The translations under genes and the position numbers were made by a program. DNA of 64,000 bases from Oscheius sp. JU75. Its lineage: Eukaryota; Nematoda; Chromadorea; Rhabditida; Rhabditidae. The notes beneath the pieces are model-generated. The model saw only the letters and a program-made list of their open reading frames with translations, was not told where the DNA came from and made no database searches. Location: assembly GCA_037178855.1 (NCBI GenBank), contig JASJZC010000006.1:9466501-9530500 (forward strand), given 5' to 3'. Shown here one piece after another: positions 9,903-21,126 of the stretch (the stretch's first letter is position 1; each line of letters opens with the position of its first letter).

Positions 9903-12529
9903 TCACTCGAATATTGGTCTAGATGAACGACTCGTGACCAGAACAGGGCAGTTGATCGGCGGAGGAGGCATCTCTTTGACCACGGGAGCCATGATATTGG
10001 CTGGAAGACTGGCGTCAGAACTGAATGTACTCTTACTCTTTGTAATTGTAGTACTGGTCTCAGAATCACACGACTGTGAGGAAGTCCTACGTGATGAGTT
10101 GGTCGTCCCTGTCAGAAGCTGTGACGAGGTGCTGCCACTGGTCTCCATGACCGATGAACTCGGGGTTAGACCCTGGGGAGGCGTCGTCTGCTTGTAGTTC
10201 TGGGAGCAGGAGGGCTTAATTGGTTTCGTTAATTTTGACTAGAGGAACCTACAGGCTCTTCAGGAATTCCAGGCTGTGACTCTACCGTAGCTTGTCGTCG
10301 CAGGATCTTCCTCGAGGACATTCGATGCTTTCGAAGGGCTTGATAGTAGCCATCGCGAACTGAGGAAAACATCAGAGTGACCAGGGAAGACCAGGCTGCT
10401 ACTGTGTCGGCTGGCTAAACTTGAGTCTTTAAGGCGACCGTGCGAATTTGCATGATTGTGTTCACGTTTTTTGAGAAGAAGGCGCTTTTGATTTCGACGT
10501 GCCCTGCAAAGTTGTAGAGCAGATCGAGGGCTACAACTTTGCAAAACATAGCAAAGCTGAAGGGTACTGTCTCTTAATCCTGTGAAACGGCTCGAAACAG
10601 AAGCCGGATTTCACAGTAAAGATCAGCTGGTCTCACCCGTACACCTTTAGATCAGCCGAGATAGTACGGGTGGAAAAAGCAGACTGTGAATAGCATCGTC
10701 CAAAACCTCTTTTCAGGGTCAAGACGGCATTTTCGAGTTTTCCGATGTTCTGCAAAGCTGTAGTACTTTACTAGCTCTACATCTTTGCATAACGTCAATA
10801 ATTTCCAAAATGCCGCCTTCGGGGGCAAAAATAGGCGTGAATTTAACGAACTTCTGTTAGAGCTACAAACCTGATGATTAGCCATGTCCAGAATGACTCC
10901 TTCCACCGTAATAGCGTCGGCGATAGCTACCCAAAAGTCTGGTTTCCATCCAAATTGCTTCAGATCCTAAGTTTTGATATTGCTTTCTGCATAATTGTCC
11001 AGAGCTTACCACGTGTTCTTCCCCATATGTCCTCGAAATTGCCGAAATGTAATCGGGATCGTATATCTAAAAAAAAAAAGTTTTCTAACAAACTTCTCGC
11101 ATATAAAAAGTGCGCGACGCGTTGAAGGGAATCTACTGCCGTCACTTCTGATCCACCTGCGTGTATAGTGGGTTTACCTACCTACAGTAATCTACCCTCC
11201 TAGGCCCCAGCCATTACCCAAGGAGGACAAAACAGTCAGTAGGTTACCGTCTATCAAACCCAAATTATAATTCATTTCGCCGTCTGCGCGGCCAGCATCA
11301 CGGATCCGAACGCCGCGTTCAATCATTCGACTCTCGTAGGATCCATCACGATTCCCCTATCAGCATCCTAAACTACCTGATAAATGCATGTAGCCGTCCA
11401 TTCTGTAGTTGCTTTTACACTTTTACTCATATAGAATACAGCCTGAGTATTGGACTTGACTATAGTATGGTCTATTTCCAGGTTCCAGCGCGATTGGACA
11501 CCAAGGATTGTGGTTCTCTCTTTATCTCTAGAAGTTGGTCTCTTTTACCTTCGCCACCACGTCCTCGATGAGATCCTTCAGTCGGACGCTCATCTGCGAA
11601 GATCGCTCCTTCCCCAAGGCATACACGTAGTTCTGGAAGTCTGCTCTCTTTTCGAATATTCGTTGCAGCACCTGAAACTTATTTGTCCTGTTTATAGATA
11701 GGTATCGTCACCTTATTGCCGAATTCCGAGTGTGGATTCTCGAAGCACTGCACGATGATTTCTCTGCTCTGCTGACTGATGGGGTGACTGACGTCCCGTC
11801 GGACTGATTTCGTTCTGGTGATTCCATTGGAACTTCTGAAAACTTGGGTGTGCTTTATGAATGAATTCTGAAGAAGCAGCCTCTGATCCTGGTTCCCCTT
11901 CCACTTCGCAAGGGTTTCCTTTTTGAAATTGTGACAACCCCGAGGTCCCGAGGGAGAAAAACGAAATCGTCTGAAGCGACATGATTCCTAAGACCTCCCC
12001 CAATCCAATTTTGACCCCGATTAGAAATGCCCTTCCCCCTAGAATCTGGTTTACTGTGGTTTTCTCTCTATCTCTGCCTAGCAGAAACTGGACGCGGGAT
12101 GAATCCTGAGCGCTTTCCCCAGGGTCTCTCCCAGTTGTCGAGTTGCTGACGTCAAACGGCGAATAATAGTCGAATCGCGGGGCAGTGTGTGAGTCCGGGA
12201 GTCTCCCTTTAGGAATAAATGAGTGGCAATAAAAAGTTTGAGGGGACAGAGAGACAGAGACGGAGATACCATGAAAGGACTCACGTCGTCTTGGTTGAAT
12301 CTCTCGGTGTCAGCTTGGGTTTGTCGCGTATTGAGCCTGTGGACTTAGCTCTTTGCTTGGCACCGAGCTCGACCATCGACTTACTCTTGGAAAAGGTCTC
12401 GCCAACCTCTTTCTGAAACAGGAATTCTATTAGGAGAGACTGTGGACTTACCGCCGGTTTGACCTCTTTATACCGAATAGTCATGGAGTCTGCCCGTTGT
12501 CGTATCTTGGAATTACTGGAGTTGCCCAT
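9903..12529 (-). CDS. Nematode globin with N-myristoylation motif
   Basis: Heme-globin domain spread over about eight minus-strand exons. The N-terminus MGNSSNSKIRQRAD fits an N-myristoylation signal (MGxxxS), followed by a basic/Ser-Thr-rich extension of about 100 residues. The fold then runs QREIIVQCFENPHSEFGN (A helix), VLQRIFEKRADFQNYVYALG (B-C-D), MSVRLKDLIEDVVAK (E), ISRTYGEEHV with the proximal His, FGWKPDFWVAIADAITVE (G, typical of nematode globins) and AAWSSLVTLMFSSVRDGYY (H). The C-terminal tail is Ser/Thr-rich with a PPPP run, ending SSRPIFE. No His lies in the E-helix segment, so the usual distal ligand is absent or replaced. ATG is eight bases after CCCATTTCAG, a likely trans-splice site. 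Probably a membrane-anchored sensory or redox globin rather than an oxygen carrier. The joins around 12080-12200 are not resolved. Confidence 0.85.
10495..10795. repeat. MITE-like palindromic element, family A
   Basis: Lies within a globin intron. The left palindrome (CTGCAAAGTTGTAGAGCAGA and GGGCTACAACTTTGCA) and right palindrome (GTTCTGCAAAGCTGTAG) flank a central inverted pair CACCCGTAC / GTACGGGTG. It shares the order of parts with 5858-6165. Confidence 0.65.
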
Positions 12530-14060
12530 GGTCAACTCTGAAATGGGTACAACATAGGTGTAACTGAAAATCTCAAGAGGACCGATTGAGGCTCATGGCG
12601 GGATCCAATTGTGCCTTTCAAGACAGTTTACCAAGGACATATAGTACTGAACGTAATTTGGAAATCAGGTGGGGACAAGAGGGCAGGAGCTTTAAAATGA
12701 CTGGTCGTCGAGCTTTTAGTGCACAAGAAGACGTGAATATAAAATTCTGCCATGAACGCTAGAACTCTTCAGTAACCATAGATATGAGTCAGATGGGCGG
12801 AGGAGTCTCTCGAGCACAAGACAATATTTTTGAGCCTCAATGGTCAGTACCAGAGTGCTGAGGCACCCGAAAGGAATCCAGCAGGCTTTGATTTAAATTT
12901 CAAGGCCAAAACTCGCTGTTTGCTACTTGGCCTTACCAGCTTAGCTCAATGGTTTGTTCAAAACAAAAGAAATACTGTAACCCGGTTGTTAGCGTGACAC
13001 TTTAGCAGGCCAAAACCAGACAGTTCAAAGAAGACAAGCCTGTCTGAGTATTTAATACTGCTGTGCTAAGCCACGTTTGGAAAACAGGGCTGTAGATAGT
13101 CGAGGGCAAGCAGATTAGCTATTCCTGGCTCAAGTAAAGAATATGAGTCCCACCACGTAAATAGAAGAGTCACGTTAGTGACCACGTGACAGAGAGAGAC
13201 AGAGGCTGAGGGACAGAGAGACTGTGAGAAAGAGAGACGAAGAGGCAGAGGACTATGTATTGAGCAAAGTAAGAGAACAACGAGAACTGCTCGGTCAAGT
13301 GGAAATGTCGGTGTGAATAATGGAAGAAGGACTGCCTGGACGAGCAAGACACAAACAAAATCCCTGATCTGTTTCGCATCGCCGACGGCTATTTGTGTGA
13401 GAAACGAGGAGAAGGACGTCACGAGGGTATAATTGGCGAGCTTCTTCTCAATAATTAGTCCAAACTCCCGCTCCCTCCTTATTGAGATCTATCAAAGAGT
13501 GTAAAACTTTGGGCAAAAAGATGATAGATAGGGAGACCGGGCAGTGTAGCGCTTGGACAATTTTATGGGTACTTGAGAGTTGAGGCGTGGCGTAGCATAA
13601 CACAGCGGAGAGGAAAATAGAAGAAGATGAGACGTTTTAGGCCCCACAAAATCCCTGCCATAATCCGCGTGTCAGCTGCTTGAGCCGGGGGGAAAATCGA
13701 CACGTCGAAGATTTATTGAGCGCGGGCATGGTTGCTTCATTTTCAAAGTGGTCACTTTGTTTTCGTCCCGGGGCCTTGTTATACTTCAATTTAGAGGCAA
13801 ACCATTGCTTAGTCAGCCGAGTTTTGGCTAATGAACCGGCTCATTCAGGCTTGTAACTGGGTCCAATAACGAAAAGAACCAGGTTACTGTAGTTATAGGT
13901 TGTTCTATCAGAGGAGAACATTACCGTAGCCTATTTTGGTTAGTGGCAAGACCCATCTCCTTTAGTTTTAGTGTTCAAATGTTTATCACTGCGTGCTACA
14001 GATGTGTGTATCAGTCTCCTTACTGCATTCATGCCCCTGCGAGACCTCGGCTATTTCCAG

Positions 14061-14129
14061 CATGGCGCAGTCGATAAGAGCTGCGACTACGAAACCCAAG
14101 TTACGGGGATCGATCCCCGCGATTGACAA
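14061..14129 (+). repeat. tRNA-derived SINE-like fragment (Arg-ACG-like)
   Basis: GGCGCAGTCGATAAGAGCTG (A-box arm), GACTACGAAACC (anticodon region like tRNA-Arg ACG) and GGGGATCGATCCCC (T-arm stem intact). Followed by GCGATTGACAAAGG and T-rich sequence, as in other copies. Confidence 0.6.
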
Positions 14130-15189
14130 AGGTATTGTTTTTCACATGAAACACTCGAGAACACCTTCCAAAGGGTTTTGCATTTGTAGTTGGTTCCGAA
14201 TCAGCAGTCTTTGCAACGTTAGACGTTGTAATCTTGCCTGTCTGATTCAAACTGGGTCCTGTCAGGAAATCTGGGTTACTGTAGCGCCTATTCGAAAACC
14301 ATAGACTGAAAAAGAGGAAGGAACATGCGAGGAGACCGGATCCGGGAGAAAAATAAGTCTGGGACACGCCCAGAAGCAGGAAGAAGTGGATACTTGCCCA
14401 GGAGAGGAACAATCGGCATGTAATGAGGCGGAATAAGAACTGATCCTGGGACGTCATCTGTTTTCTCTCGGGAATTCACTAATCCTATGAGAGGAAGTTA
14501 TGCTGGATAAAAATAGGAAGCAGGAGATGGCAACTGGTCCTAGAGGTGAACGGATGGATGCAGCAGATTGGGACTCTCTCGGAGCGACGAACAACTGACG
14601 AGACGAAAAAACAAGCGTGTGGCTCATGATCGAGGGGCAAGAGCCTGAGACTCAGTCGAAAAGATCTCAATTTTAATCAATCTGGTGTTTCTTGGAAACT
14701 ATTGGAGAGACAGAGAGACAAAGATACAAAGAGACAAAAAGCCGGCGAAACAGGGACAGAGAGACAAAGAAACCAAGAAACAGAGCCAGAAGATTGTATG
14801 ACATGCCAGCCTCAGGATTCCTGCTAGCCAAAGCACCTTCCAACTTTATTCTTGTTCTTGTAGCTCAAAGAGGTTGGCTGACAGGGGCAAGAGAATGAGG
14901 CAGATGGGGCCGCCTGACAGATTGACAGAGACAAGCTGGAAGGACAGGTAGACCGAGACAGATTCACAGGAACAGACAGGAAAGTAAGGTTTCTCTCCGA
15001 ATCAACGGCAGAGGTCCTTGGAGAGCTCTGCAAGTCAAGTTCCTGCGGGGTCTTGCGACGCCGACCGTTGCGGAGACTTTCCGAGGGGCCAGGTCGCGGG
15101 GCATTACGTTCCAAAAAGCTGCTAACCTTTTCTAGGAACGCCTTCACCTTCGTACCAATTTTCCGACCTCGAGAGAATGGAGAACTTGG

Positions 15190-15300
15190 TTGGAAAACAG
15201 AGATAGAGAGAGCGATAGATAAAATGACAGAGAGGCAGGGAGACAGGGTGACAGAGAGACAAAGAGATAGAGACAGATAGTGGCAGAGAGAGACTAGAGA
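15190..15300 (+). repeat. AGACAGAGAG simple repeat
   Basis: About 110 bp of GAGACAGAGAGACAAAGAGATAG-type purine-rich repeat, complementary in type to the pyrimidine tract at 3634. Not coding. Confidence 0.75.
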
Positions 15301-15727
15301 ATAAGAGACATAGAGACGTTAGTATTCTCATAGTAAACTCTCATAATCTTCGGGCCCTGGCCCCACGGCGGAAGTGAACCGAGGACCGACTTTACACACC
15401 GCCCTGGCTCTCTATTAGAAATGGCTGGGGGCTCTATTATTCGCTCGTTTCCAGATGCAAATGTCTGATTATAGATTTGTGATCCAGATGGGGCTGTTAG
15501 GTCTTGTTTACCGTAACTTTTCAAGGAAAGAAGGTTTCACGTCTCCGGAAGGGAGCGAAAATAGACACGACTAGGCTTTCACGCTCGACGGGATTAAAAA
15601 GCTTCCGTGCCGATCATAGCGAAGCCTAGGGGTAGCTATCGGTTAGGACTCATGTAAGCCTTACAATTTCTAACCTTGGGAATTTTCCTTATGCGCCTTT
15701 CTTTCCTAAATAGCTCGTTAAAAAGTC

Positions 15728-15795
15728 TGTCGCCCACGGGGACCGAACCCGGGTTCTTTGGTCCTTAGTGGAGCCTCTTAGTATTACACCCCCAG
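15728..15795 (-). repeat. tRNA-derived fragment
   Basis: On the - strand AACCCGGGTTCGGTCCCCGT is a well-kept T-arm, followed by GGGCGACAGACTTTTTAA. The 5' half (GTAATACTAAGAGGCTCCA) is decayed but resembles the copy at 58553-58613, so these two form a second subfamily. Confidence 0.55.
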
Positions 15796-15910
15796 CTGTT
15801 CACAAAAGCTCTGAAGTGCTGGAACTTTGTTTGGAGATCTGACACACCTTAATTAGATTTTTTCTTATTCAGCTCAAAAAACCCTGCAAAATGGTATATT
15901 GCTAAAATTT

Positions 15911-15980
15911 TGACCTTGGGCGGGATCGAACCCCTGATCTCTCGGATCAAAATCCTTAGTGTCTACAATCGGCCACAGGC
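15911..15980 (-). repeat. tRNA-derived fragment
   Basis: On the - strand it begins GCCTGTGGCCGATTGTAG and ends with T-arm-like AGGGGTTCGATCCCGCC, followed by CAAGGTCAAAATTTT. The anticodon arm is not foldable as a standard tRNA. Confidence 0.5.
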
Positions 15981-16222
15981 AGATTCTCTCTCGCTTAGCG
16001 TTCCGATCACAAAACCAAGAGCGCCGGGTTGGTAAGAGCTTAAAAAGACACAGATTCTTGGATTCCCGCGAAAAAGGAAGCAATATCCGAGAACACAACA
16101 GCTTAGGGAGGCGTCGAATTACGCCTAGCTGACCCAGTGGGAGGCGCGATTCAGTTGGGGGAGGCGGTTTATTAGATCAACCACGAAAAACAGAACAAAT
16201 TTAAGGAAGACATGACAAAAAA

Positions 16223-19200
16223 TTAAACAATTTCGTTGGGAACTTGGTCCTCGTTCTGACCTAGTGGGGGATGGGGCACCTTGGGCACCAGCGCCTGTTC
16301 CTCCATTTCGTGCAGCATCGTATCCTCATCGAAGAAGCCAAACGGATCCTCGAGACTGTAGGGATCTTGGATCTTGGTCTACAAGTTTTTGAATTTTTAA
16401 GAGAGCGAGAGACCAAACGAACCTTGGATTGGTTCGGAGTCGGCTTCTGCTCCGCCTCGAGGAAGAGGTTTTCAGGGATTTCGGCGTTCAGATTCAGATC
16501 GAAGAACTCGTCGTCATCGAGCTGCACGTAGACGGCATTCTGCTCGTTCACGTAGATGGTCTGCGTCTGGAAAAAAGATATATAGCATTGGAGATCAATA
16601 TTTTCGACCGAGCCGAACAAGAGCTCTCTGTCCAAACATATATTTAAAGTCAATCGGGAAAATTCCTCAAAAAATACGGTGGTTGACACGATTTTTGGAC
16701 AGTATACAAGTGGTCGACTCGTAGGTAAGCAATTCGAAACTTCTTGATCGGTCACCGAGCTGCTCGCCCGTCCCTGGTTCATATCATGTCTACGACTAAA
16801 AAAAATTTCCCACCTCGTCAAGGTTCTCGGGAGCCTGTTCATTCGCTGCCTCCTCGTCATAGATCTCCGCATCTTCCTCCTGATTCGTGGCTCCCTGCTC
16901 GTAGTACTCGGGCATCGCGCCCGCATGCAAGCTCTGCAAATGACGCACGCAGCGCGAGATGTTATACGGCTTGTGGAGCTTGTACTGCTTGCAGCAGACC
17001 ATACAATCGACGAGTTGCGGGTGGATGAACTCCATGCAGCCGCTGGAGATGCGTTCGAGTCGGGCCTGGAATTTGTAAAAGGTAAAACTATAGAACAGGC
17101 CCAAAACCTTGACGAGCTCGTACTGCAGCTGTTCGAGCTGGGCCGAGTGCTGGAGCTTGTAGTGTTTGATGGCTGAGGCGGAGATGACGGCCCCGATGAT
17201 ATCCTCGTCGCAGAGCTTGCACTTCCAGTGCGTGTTATGCACAACAACGGTCACAAATTGCGAATTTTTCGGGGCAGCTTGACGAAGCTGCGGCTGGACA
17301 AAGCGTCTCTTCCTCTTGTAATGTAGTCCGAAGTCCTGGAGACTGTTGCTGACACGCTGAAAATGGATTTTACTGAAAATTAAAAACTTCAAACTGAATT
17401 ATTCAGAGCAAAAAAGGGACTAACAACAAGCCCTGTGAGATTAGTCTGTTCGCAAGGAGTCTCGCCATTTTTACACCAAAAAGTACGTGTTAAAAGAGTT
17501 GTCTTTAGCCATACACCAGCCTCTTCTACTCTAAGCCAATCAAGGACGAACATGCCGTTCATTGCGTCCAAAATTTCGGAGCAGTGGACTAAAACTTTGT
17601 GAAGCTACCAGTCTTAGTCGAACATCTAGTATACTTAGTTGAATATTCGAGGGTTTGGGGCAGTTACGTAGTTATACAGTTAGACTGTCAAGCAGGCTCT
17701 AGAATCGTTGAAAATGCACATCTGTATCTGGTCGAGATTGGTGGTGAAGCATCTAAAGAAGTAGAGGTCGATCAGCTTGCCTATTCAGCCGGTCAGGCAA
17801 GGATTCGTGCGGTTTACAACCCTGGCTATGATGAGATGGAAGAAGCTGGCCGTTGCAAACTTTCCGGCCAGGTTAATCATGACAGCAGTAGTCAAGTGAT
17901 CGGCAGAAGGGTTTCAAAAGAAAATCCACACGGGAGCTTGCGACCTGGGAAATGCGGCGCAGGTCACTTATCATAGTGCATTTCAACATTTGTGCGCAAA
18001 ACAAGGCCAGGAAGCCTGTAATCTGGCTGGGACTGGAACGGTGGCAATTGTGCCGTATTTTTCGTGGAAAATTACCGTACCTTTCTCGCAGGTACTTCCG
18101 TGTCGTCACTAGCCGGATCATCCTTCGTCTTCTGGGCTCCGGCGACCTCTTTGAAGCGTTTCATGATGGCCTAAAAATGGCAACAAATTTCAAACTGAAC
18201 ACAAGATCTCCTACTATATCCATCTCGAGCTCAGACTCGAATGTTTTCGCCAATTTGGCGCATCTGTACTGGTTCTCGTCCTGGATCGTAATCTCAAAGT
18301 ATTGGCGATACTTTTCCAGCATTCGGGCATTGATGATCATCTCCTGCACGCAGAGGTAGCATCTGGGGACCGCGAGCTGATCCGCATGCTTTTCGACAAA
18401 ATGCTCGCAGAGATCAGATGAGGAGAAGGCATCTCCGCACCATATGCATTGAAGATTCTCAGGGGCGGACATCTTTATATTGATCACGACGAAATCCTGA
18501 AATTTCATACGTAAAGTAGCTTATCATAGAGCGATGCAGCATAGCCTAGCCGTTAGCGCGCTGGGATATGGTTTCGAGGGTCCCGTGTTCGATCTCCCGC
18601 TGCTGTTTAGCATTTTTTTTTAAACCATATTCCGGTTTCGCAGCCGACAACATGGTATAAAAAAAAAGACGCCAAGGCAAAAAAAAATTCTAGCCCGGGA
18701 CTTGAATCCTGTGAGGGAAGCCTAAAAACCAGTTGAACAGATTAGCTCAACGGCTAGCGCTCTGGGTTGTGATTCTAAGCAACCCGGGTTCAATTCCCAC
18801 CGGTGATTTCTCGGGCTCATTTTGGAGCATTTTCCGCAGTCTGAAAGTACGATAAAAGATCAAGCTAAATTGACAAACTTGGTGGTGATCTAACCTCGAT
18901 GGAGAGAGCTTTCACGCCATTCTTATAGCTCGTCTTCTTCATCCACTTGCCGGCACACGTGTGGCCAAAATGCCACGAGGAGAAGTGACGAATAATGTTG
19001 CTGATTTCGAACTTCTTGTTGACCGAGATCGGCGTGGAGCAGAGGCCGCATTTGACGCGTTCCTTGGTGATCAGAGTCACGGGCAACTGAAAAAGGGAGT
19101 GGATTGAGAAATAAAATAGACAAATGTAGGTATTGAGGGTTGCAGTCGCCTTGATATATTACAAAGGCGCGTGTTTTAGTCCAAGAGACCCGGGATCGAC

Positions 19201-20311
19201 TTCTCCGAGCGGTTTTCCACAAAAATTGCTAAGAAGAAACGTTTTTTGCCAAAGAATGCTTATCTCAAGTCAATTTTTTAGTTTGAAGTCCTGATTTTCG
19301 ACTGTGCAGGGCCACAGAATGGCATTTCAGAGTCTCAACCCGATCCGCGGGACTCTGCACGGCCCTTTTCTAACTCAAGATCCAGAAATTGGACTGTACA
19401 TCAGTCTGCAACAGGCATCACAAACCTGGCCAAAATGTTCGCGTTGGTCAGGCTAGGCCTCTGCGAGTACACCTGGCCTGGCTGGCCAGGTTTGTGATCT
19501 CTGGTCTGCAACGTTTTGGGAACGCTTGTACTCTATTCATATTTTCAGGCTTAAAAGTGGAGTAAAATCGGCCGTAGCCGAGCAACAGCCAAGCTGGACT
19601 ATGGCATCTCCAATATTGTGACGACTTCAGGCTTTTAGGCAAAACTTACCCTTCTGCCAATCTTCTCGACAAGTTTCCTCTGCAAAAACTTGTTCATTAG
19701 GTCCAGATTCATGTCGGTACTGATGCGGAATTGGCTAATCTTACGGACAATTCGTAGGTCTTCAAGGATGGGAATTCGACTGCAAATTTGTTTTTAGATG
19801 AAAACAAGCATGTTAACCTGACAAAAACGGGTCTCTCCTCTTTGGAAGCGATATCTTCCACCGTAACATTGCCAATCTTGATCTCTGGATGAACTCGAGG
19901 CAGATGGTATCCGAAGAGGGCGCTATAGAGGACGGACTGGCCACAAATTCCGCAGCTCACAGTATTCTCATCGACGAACTCAAACACAATGGAGCAGCTG
20001 TCATTGGCTCCTGGCTTTATGGTAGCGAAATCGTCGGCGAAATCGTTCGTGGCTGGAACATGGCCGTTTTTGGGAAAAACTCTAGTCAATTACCGGGAAA
20101 GGTGTCCAGGACTGGCATATTTTCTTCGGATGTGGATGGGATGATCGGTGGATCTGCTGGCAGAAGTTCCTAAATCAGAATTTACGAAATTTGAAGTGCA
20201 GCATACTTGGTCAAGCTGAAAAGGCTGTTCAGCATGAAGATTGGGTGGAGAATCATCATCTTTCGAGTCGTCTGGTTGCAAAAAATCCAGCGAAAACGGC
20301 GGACTATTCAT
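16223..20311 (-). CDS. Protein with five C2H2/BED-like zinc-binding units
   Basis: About ten minus-strand exons give a protein of several hundred residues ending NEDQVPNEIV. Five degenerate fingers follow C-x2-C-x11-17-H-x4-H: CGICGQSVLYSALFGYHLPR..H; CGLC...IIRHFSSWH; CIWCGDAFSSSDLCEHFVEKH; CKLC...AIKHYKLQH; CMVC...CVRHLQSLH. Between them are helical, charged linkers (for example KFLQRKLVEKIGRR and RKRRFVQPQLRQ). The tail is strongly acidic (EEDAEIYDEEAANEQ, DDDEFFDLNLNAEIP). This suggests a nuclear nucleic-acid or chromatin-binding protein, but I recognise no named family. ATG is two bases after GCATTGCAG, a probable trans-splice site. Two large introns carry repeats: 18499-18893 with two tRNA-like fragments and 19089-19650 with a hairpin. 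Confidence 0.7.
18536..18605 (+). repeat. tRNA-derived fragment in zinc-protein intron
   Basis: GCAGCATAGCCTAGCCGTTA...GTGTTCGATCTCCCGCTGC. The first and last five bases pair (GCAGC/GCTGC), but the anticodon arm is irregular and the element ends in a T-run. A decayed tRNA or SINE head is most likely. Confidence 0.5.
18737..18808 (+). repeat. tRNA-His(GTG)-like fragment
   Basis: The core GCTCTGGGTTGTGATTCTAA closely resembles the anticodon arm of eukaryotic tRNA-His (anticodon GTG), and AACCCGGGTTCAATTCCCAC resembles its T-arm. The D-arm (GCTCAACGGCTAGCGC) is also recognisable. The acceptor ends (ACAGATT, CCGGTGA) do not pair, so it is probably a pseudogene or SINE head. It lies on the strand opposite the host gene, in an intron. 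Confidence 0.55.
19417..19498. repeat. Hairpin repeat, 15-bp perfect arms (family C)
   Basis: ATCACAAACCTGGCC at 19417-19431 is perfectly complementary to GGCCAGGTTTGTGAT at 19484-19498. A diverged second copy begins GCATCACAATCCTGGCCG at about 21664. It sits in an intron of the zinc-protein gene and resembles a small foldback or MITE end. Confidence 0.65.
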
Positions 20312-20500
20312 ATCTGCAATGCGAAGCTATAAACGTTGGAATTTTGTTTGTAAGAACGAGTGTTTGACATTAATGTCTCCTCGCCTTTGTGGGTGAACAG
20401 TCGGAAAAAACCAGCACGCTATTCGCCGAGTTTAATATGTTTAAAGGAACACTGTCACTGTGAAGGGATGAGGGGACGGCTGAACGCGTTTTTAAATTGG

Positions 20501-20921
20501 GTCCCGCAACGAACTCCGTTCAAAATTTTTTGTATTTAATGCATTTTTCGTTCCTTTACAGTTTTATGTCTTCTAAGGGTGTGTAATCGACTCAGCGTCG
20601 AAATCTACTGTAGAAACGTCTACTTCGACGTCAAAAATGCAGAGGAAAATGTTGAAAATAAGTAAAAGAGGATAAGAACAGAGTTTCTTCAATTTTCCTC
20701 ATTATTCACGGCATTTTTGACGTCGACAAGGAAAGATTGATAGGTCTCGCCACGAGATCCAATTTTTCAAAGGCGCGGCGAACTGTGAGCAGAAAAAACG
20801 TGGACGAATAGCGAATAAATGGAGCAAAACTTCCCAAAAAATAAAAAAAAAATAAAAAGTTTTAGGAATTAAAAGGTTGCCGGATGAGTCCCGCAACGAT
20901 TGGGCCTAATCGTTGCGGGAC
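20501..20921. mobile_element. MITE-like element with GTCCCGCAACGA ends
   Basis: Begins GTCCCGCAACGA and ends with its complement TCGTTGCGGGAC, about 420 bp apart. The right end is itself a 34-bp palindrome (20888-20921). Inside is a further inverted pair, TCGACGTCAAAAATGC at about 20625 and GCATTTTTGACGTCGA at about 20710. No coding capacity. Related ends appear at 6555 and 57752. Target-site duplications were not identified by eye. Confidence 0.5.
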
Positions 20922-20976
20922 CTACTTCTGAGGCAATCCTTTAAATTTCTTCCAGAGGGATCAGGAAATTGGATTT

Positions 20977-21126
20977 TTATTCCTCTTCGTAGTTGTTTTC
21001 TGATATTTTAATCGGATTTTCCAAACCCACCACGAGACTGGCGTTATCGACCATCGAAACGGCTGCAGACAGCGATGCTCGAAAATAAGCTACAGCTTGG
21101 AGACAGCAAACTACTGAACAATCCAT
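20977..21126 (-). CDS. Candidate 49-aa small protein, unknown
   Basis: An ATG-to-TAA frame of 49 residues starting MDCSVVCCLQAVAYFR and ending ISENNYEEE. The 5' half is hydrophobic/helical and the end is acidic. An acceptor-like AACTGACAG lies about 20 bases upstream of ATG. No family recognised. It could be the last exon of a longer gene or a chance frame next to the MITE. Confidence 0.3.
   Translation of the reverse strand: MDCSVVCCLQAVAYFRASLSAAVSMVDNASLVVGLENPIKISENNYEEE

Larger units (their letters stand above)
12530..16222. other. Long region without an assigned gene
   Basis: About 3.7 kb holding tRNA-like fragments (14061, 15728, 15911) and AGACAGAGAGAC simple repeats (about 13190-13240, 14700-14790, 15200-15300). 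A few minus-strand stretches look coding: about 13380-13490 (IRREREFGLIIEKKLANY), about 14995-15175 (KVKAFLEKVSSFLERNAPRP) and about 15390-15500 (NQTFASGNERIIEPP). I could not link them into a model or recognise a domain. They may be exons of one unidentified minus-strand gene. Confidence 0.3.

Noticed and set aside
13066-15147. Ligand-gated ion channel fragments (VPLLGKY-like and FLEKVSSFLERN-like pieces)
   Set aside because: The order of the pieces on the - strand is wrong for such a channel, and no M1-M3 block or Cys-loop is present. Resemblance is short and partly in pyrimidine-rich sequence.
16261-17247. A 328-codon open frame on the - strand
   Set aside because: It runs across the exons and introns of the zinc-protein gene in the wrong frame, giving Ser/Arg-rich low-complexity sequence; the other frame shows clear fingers and splice sites.
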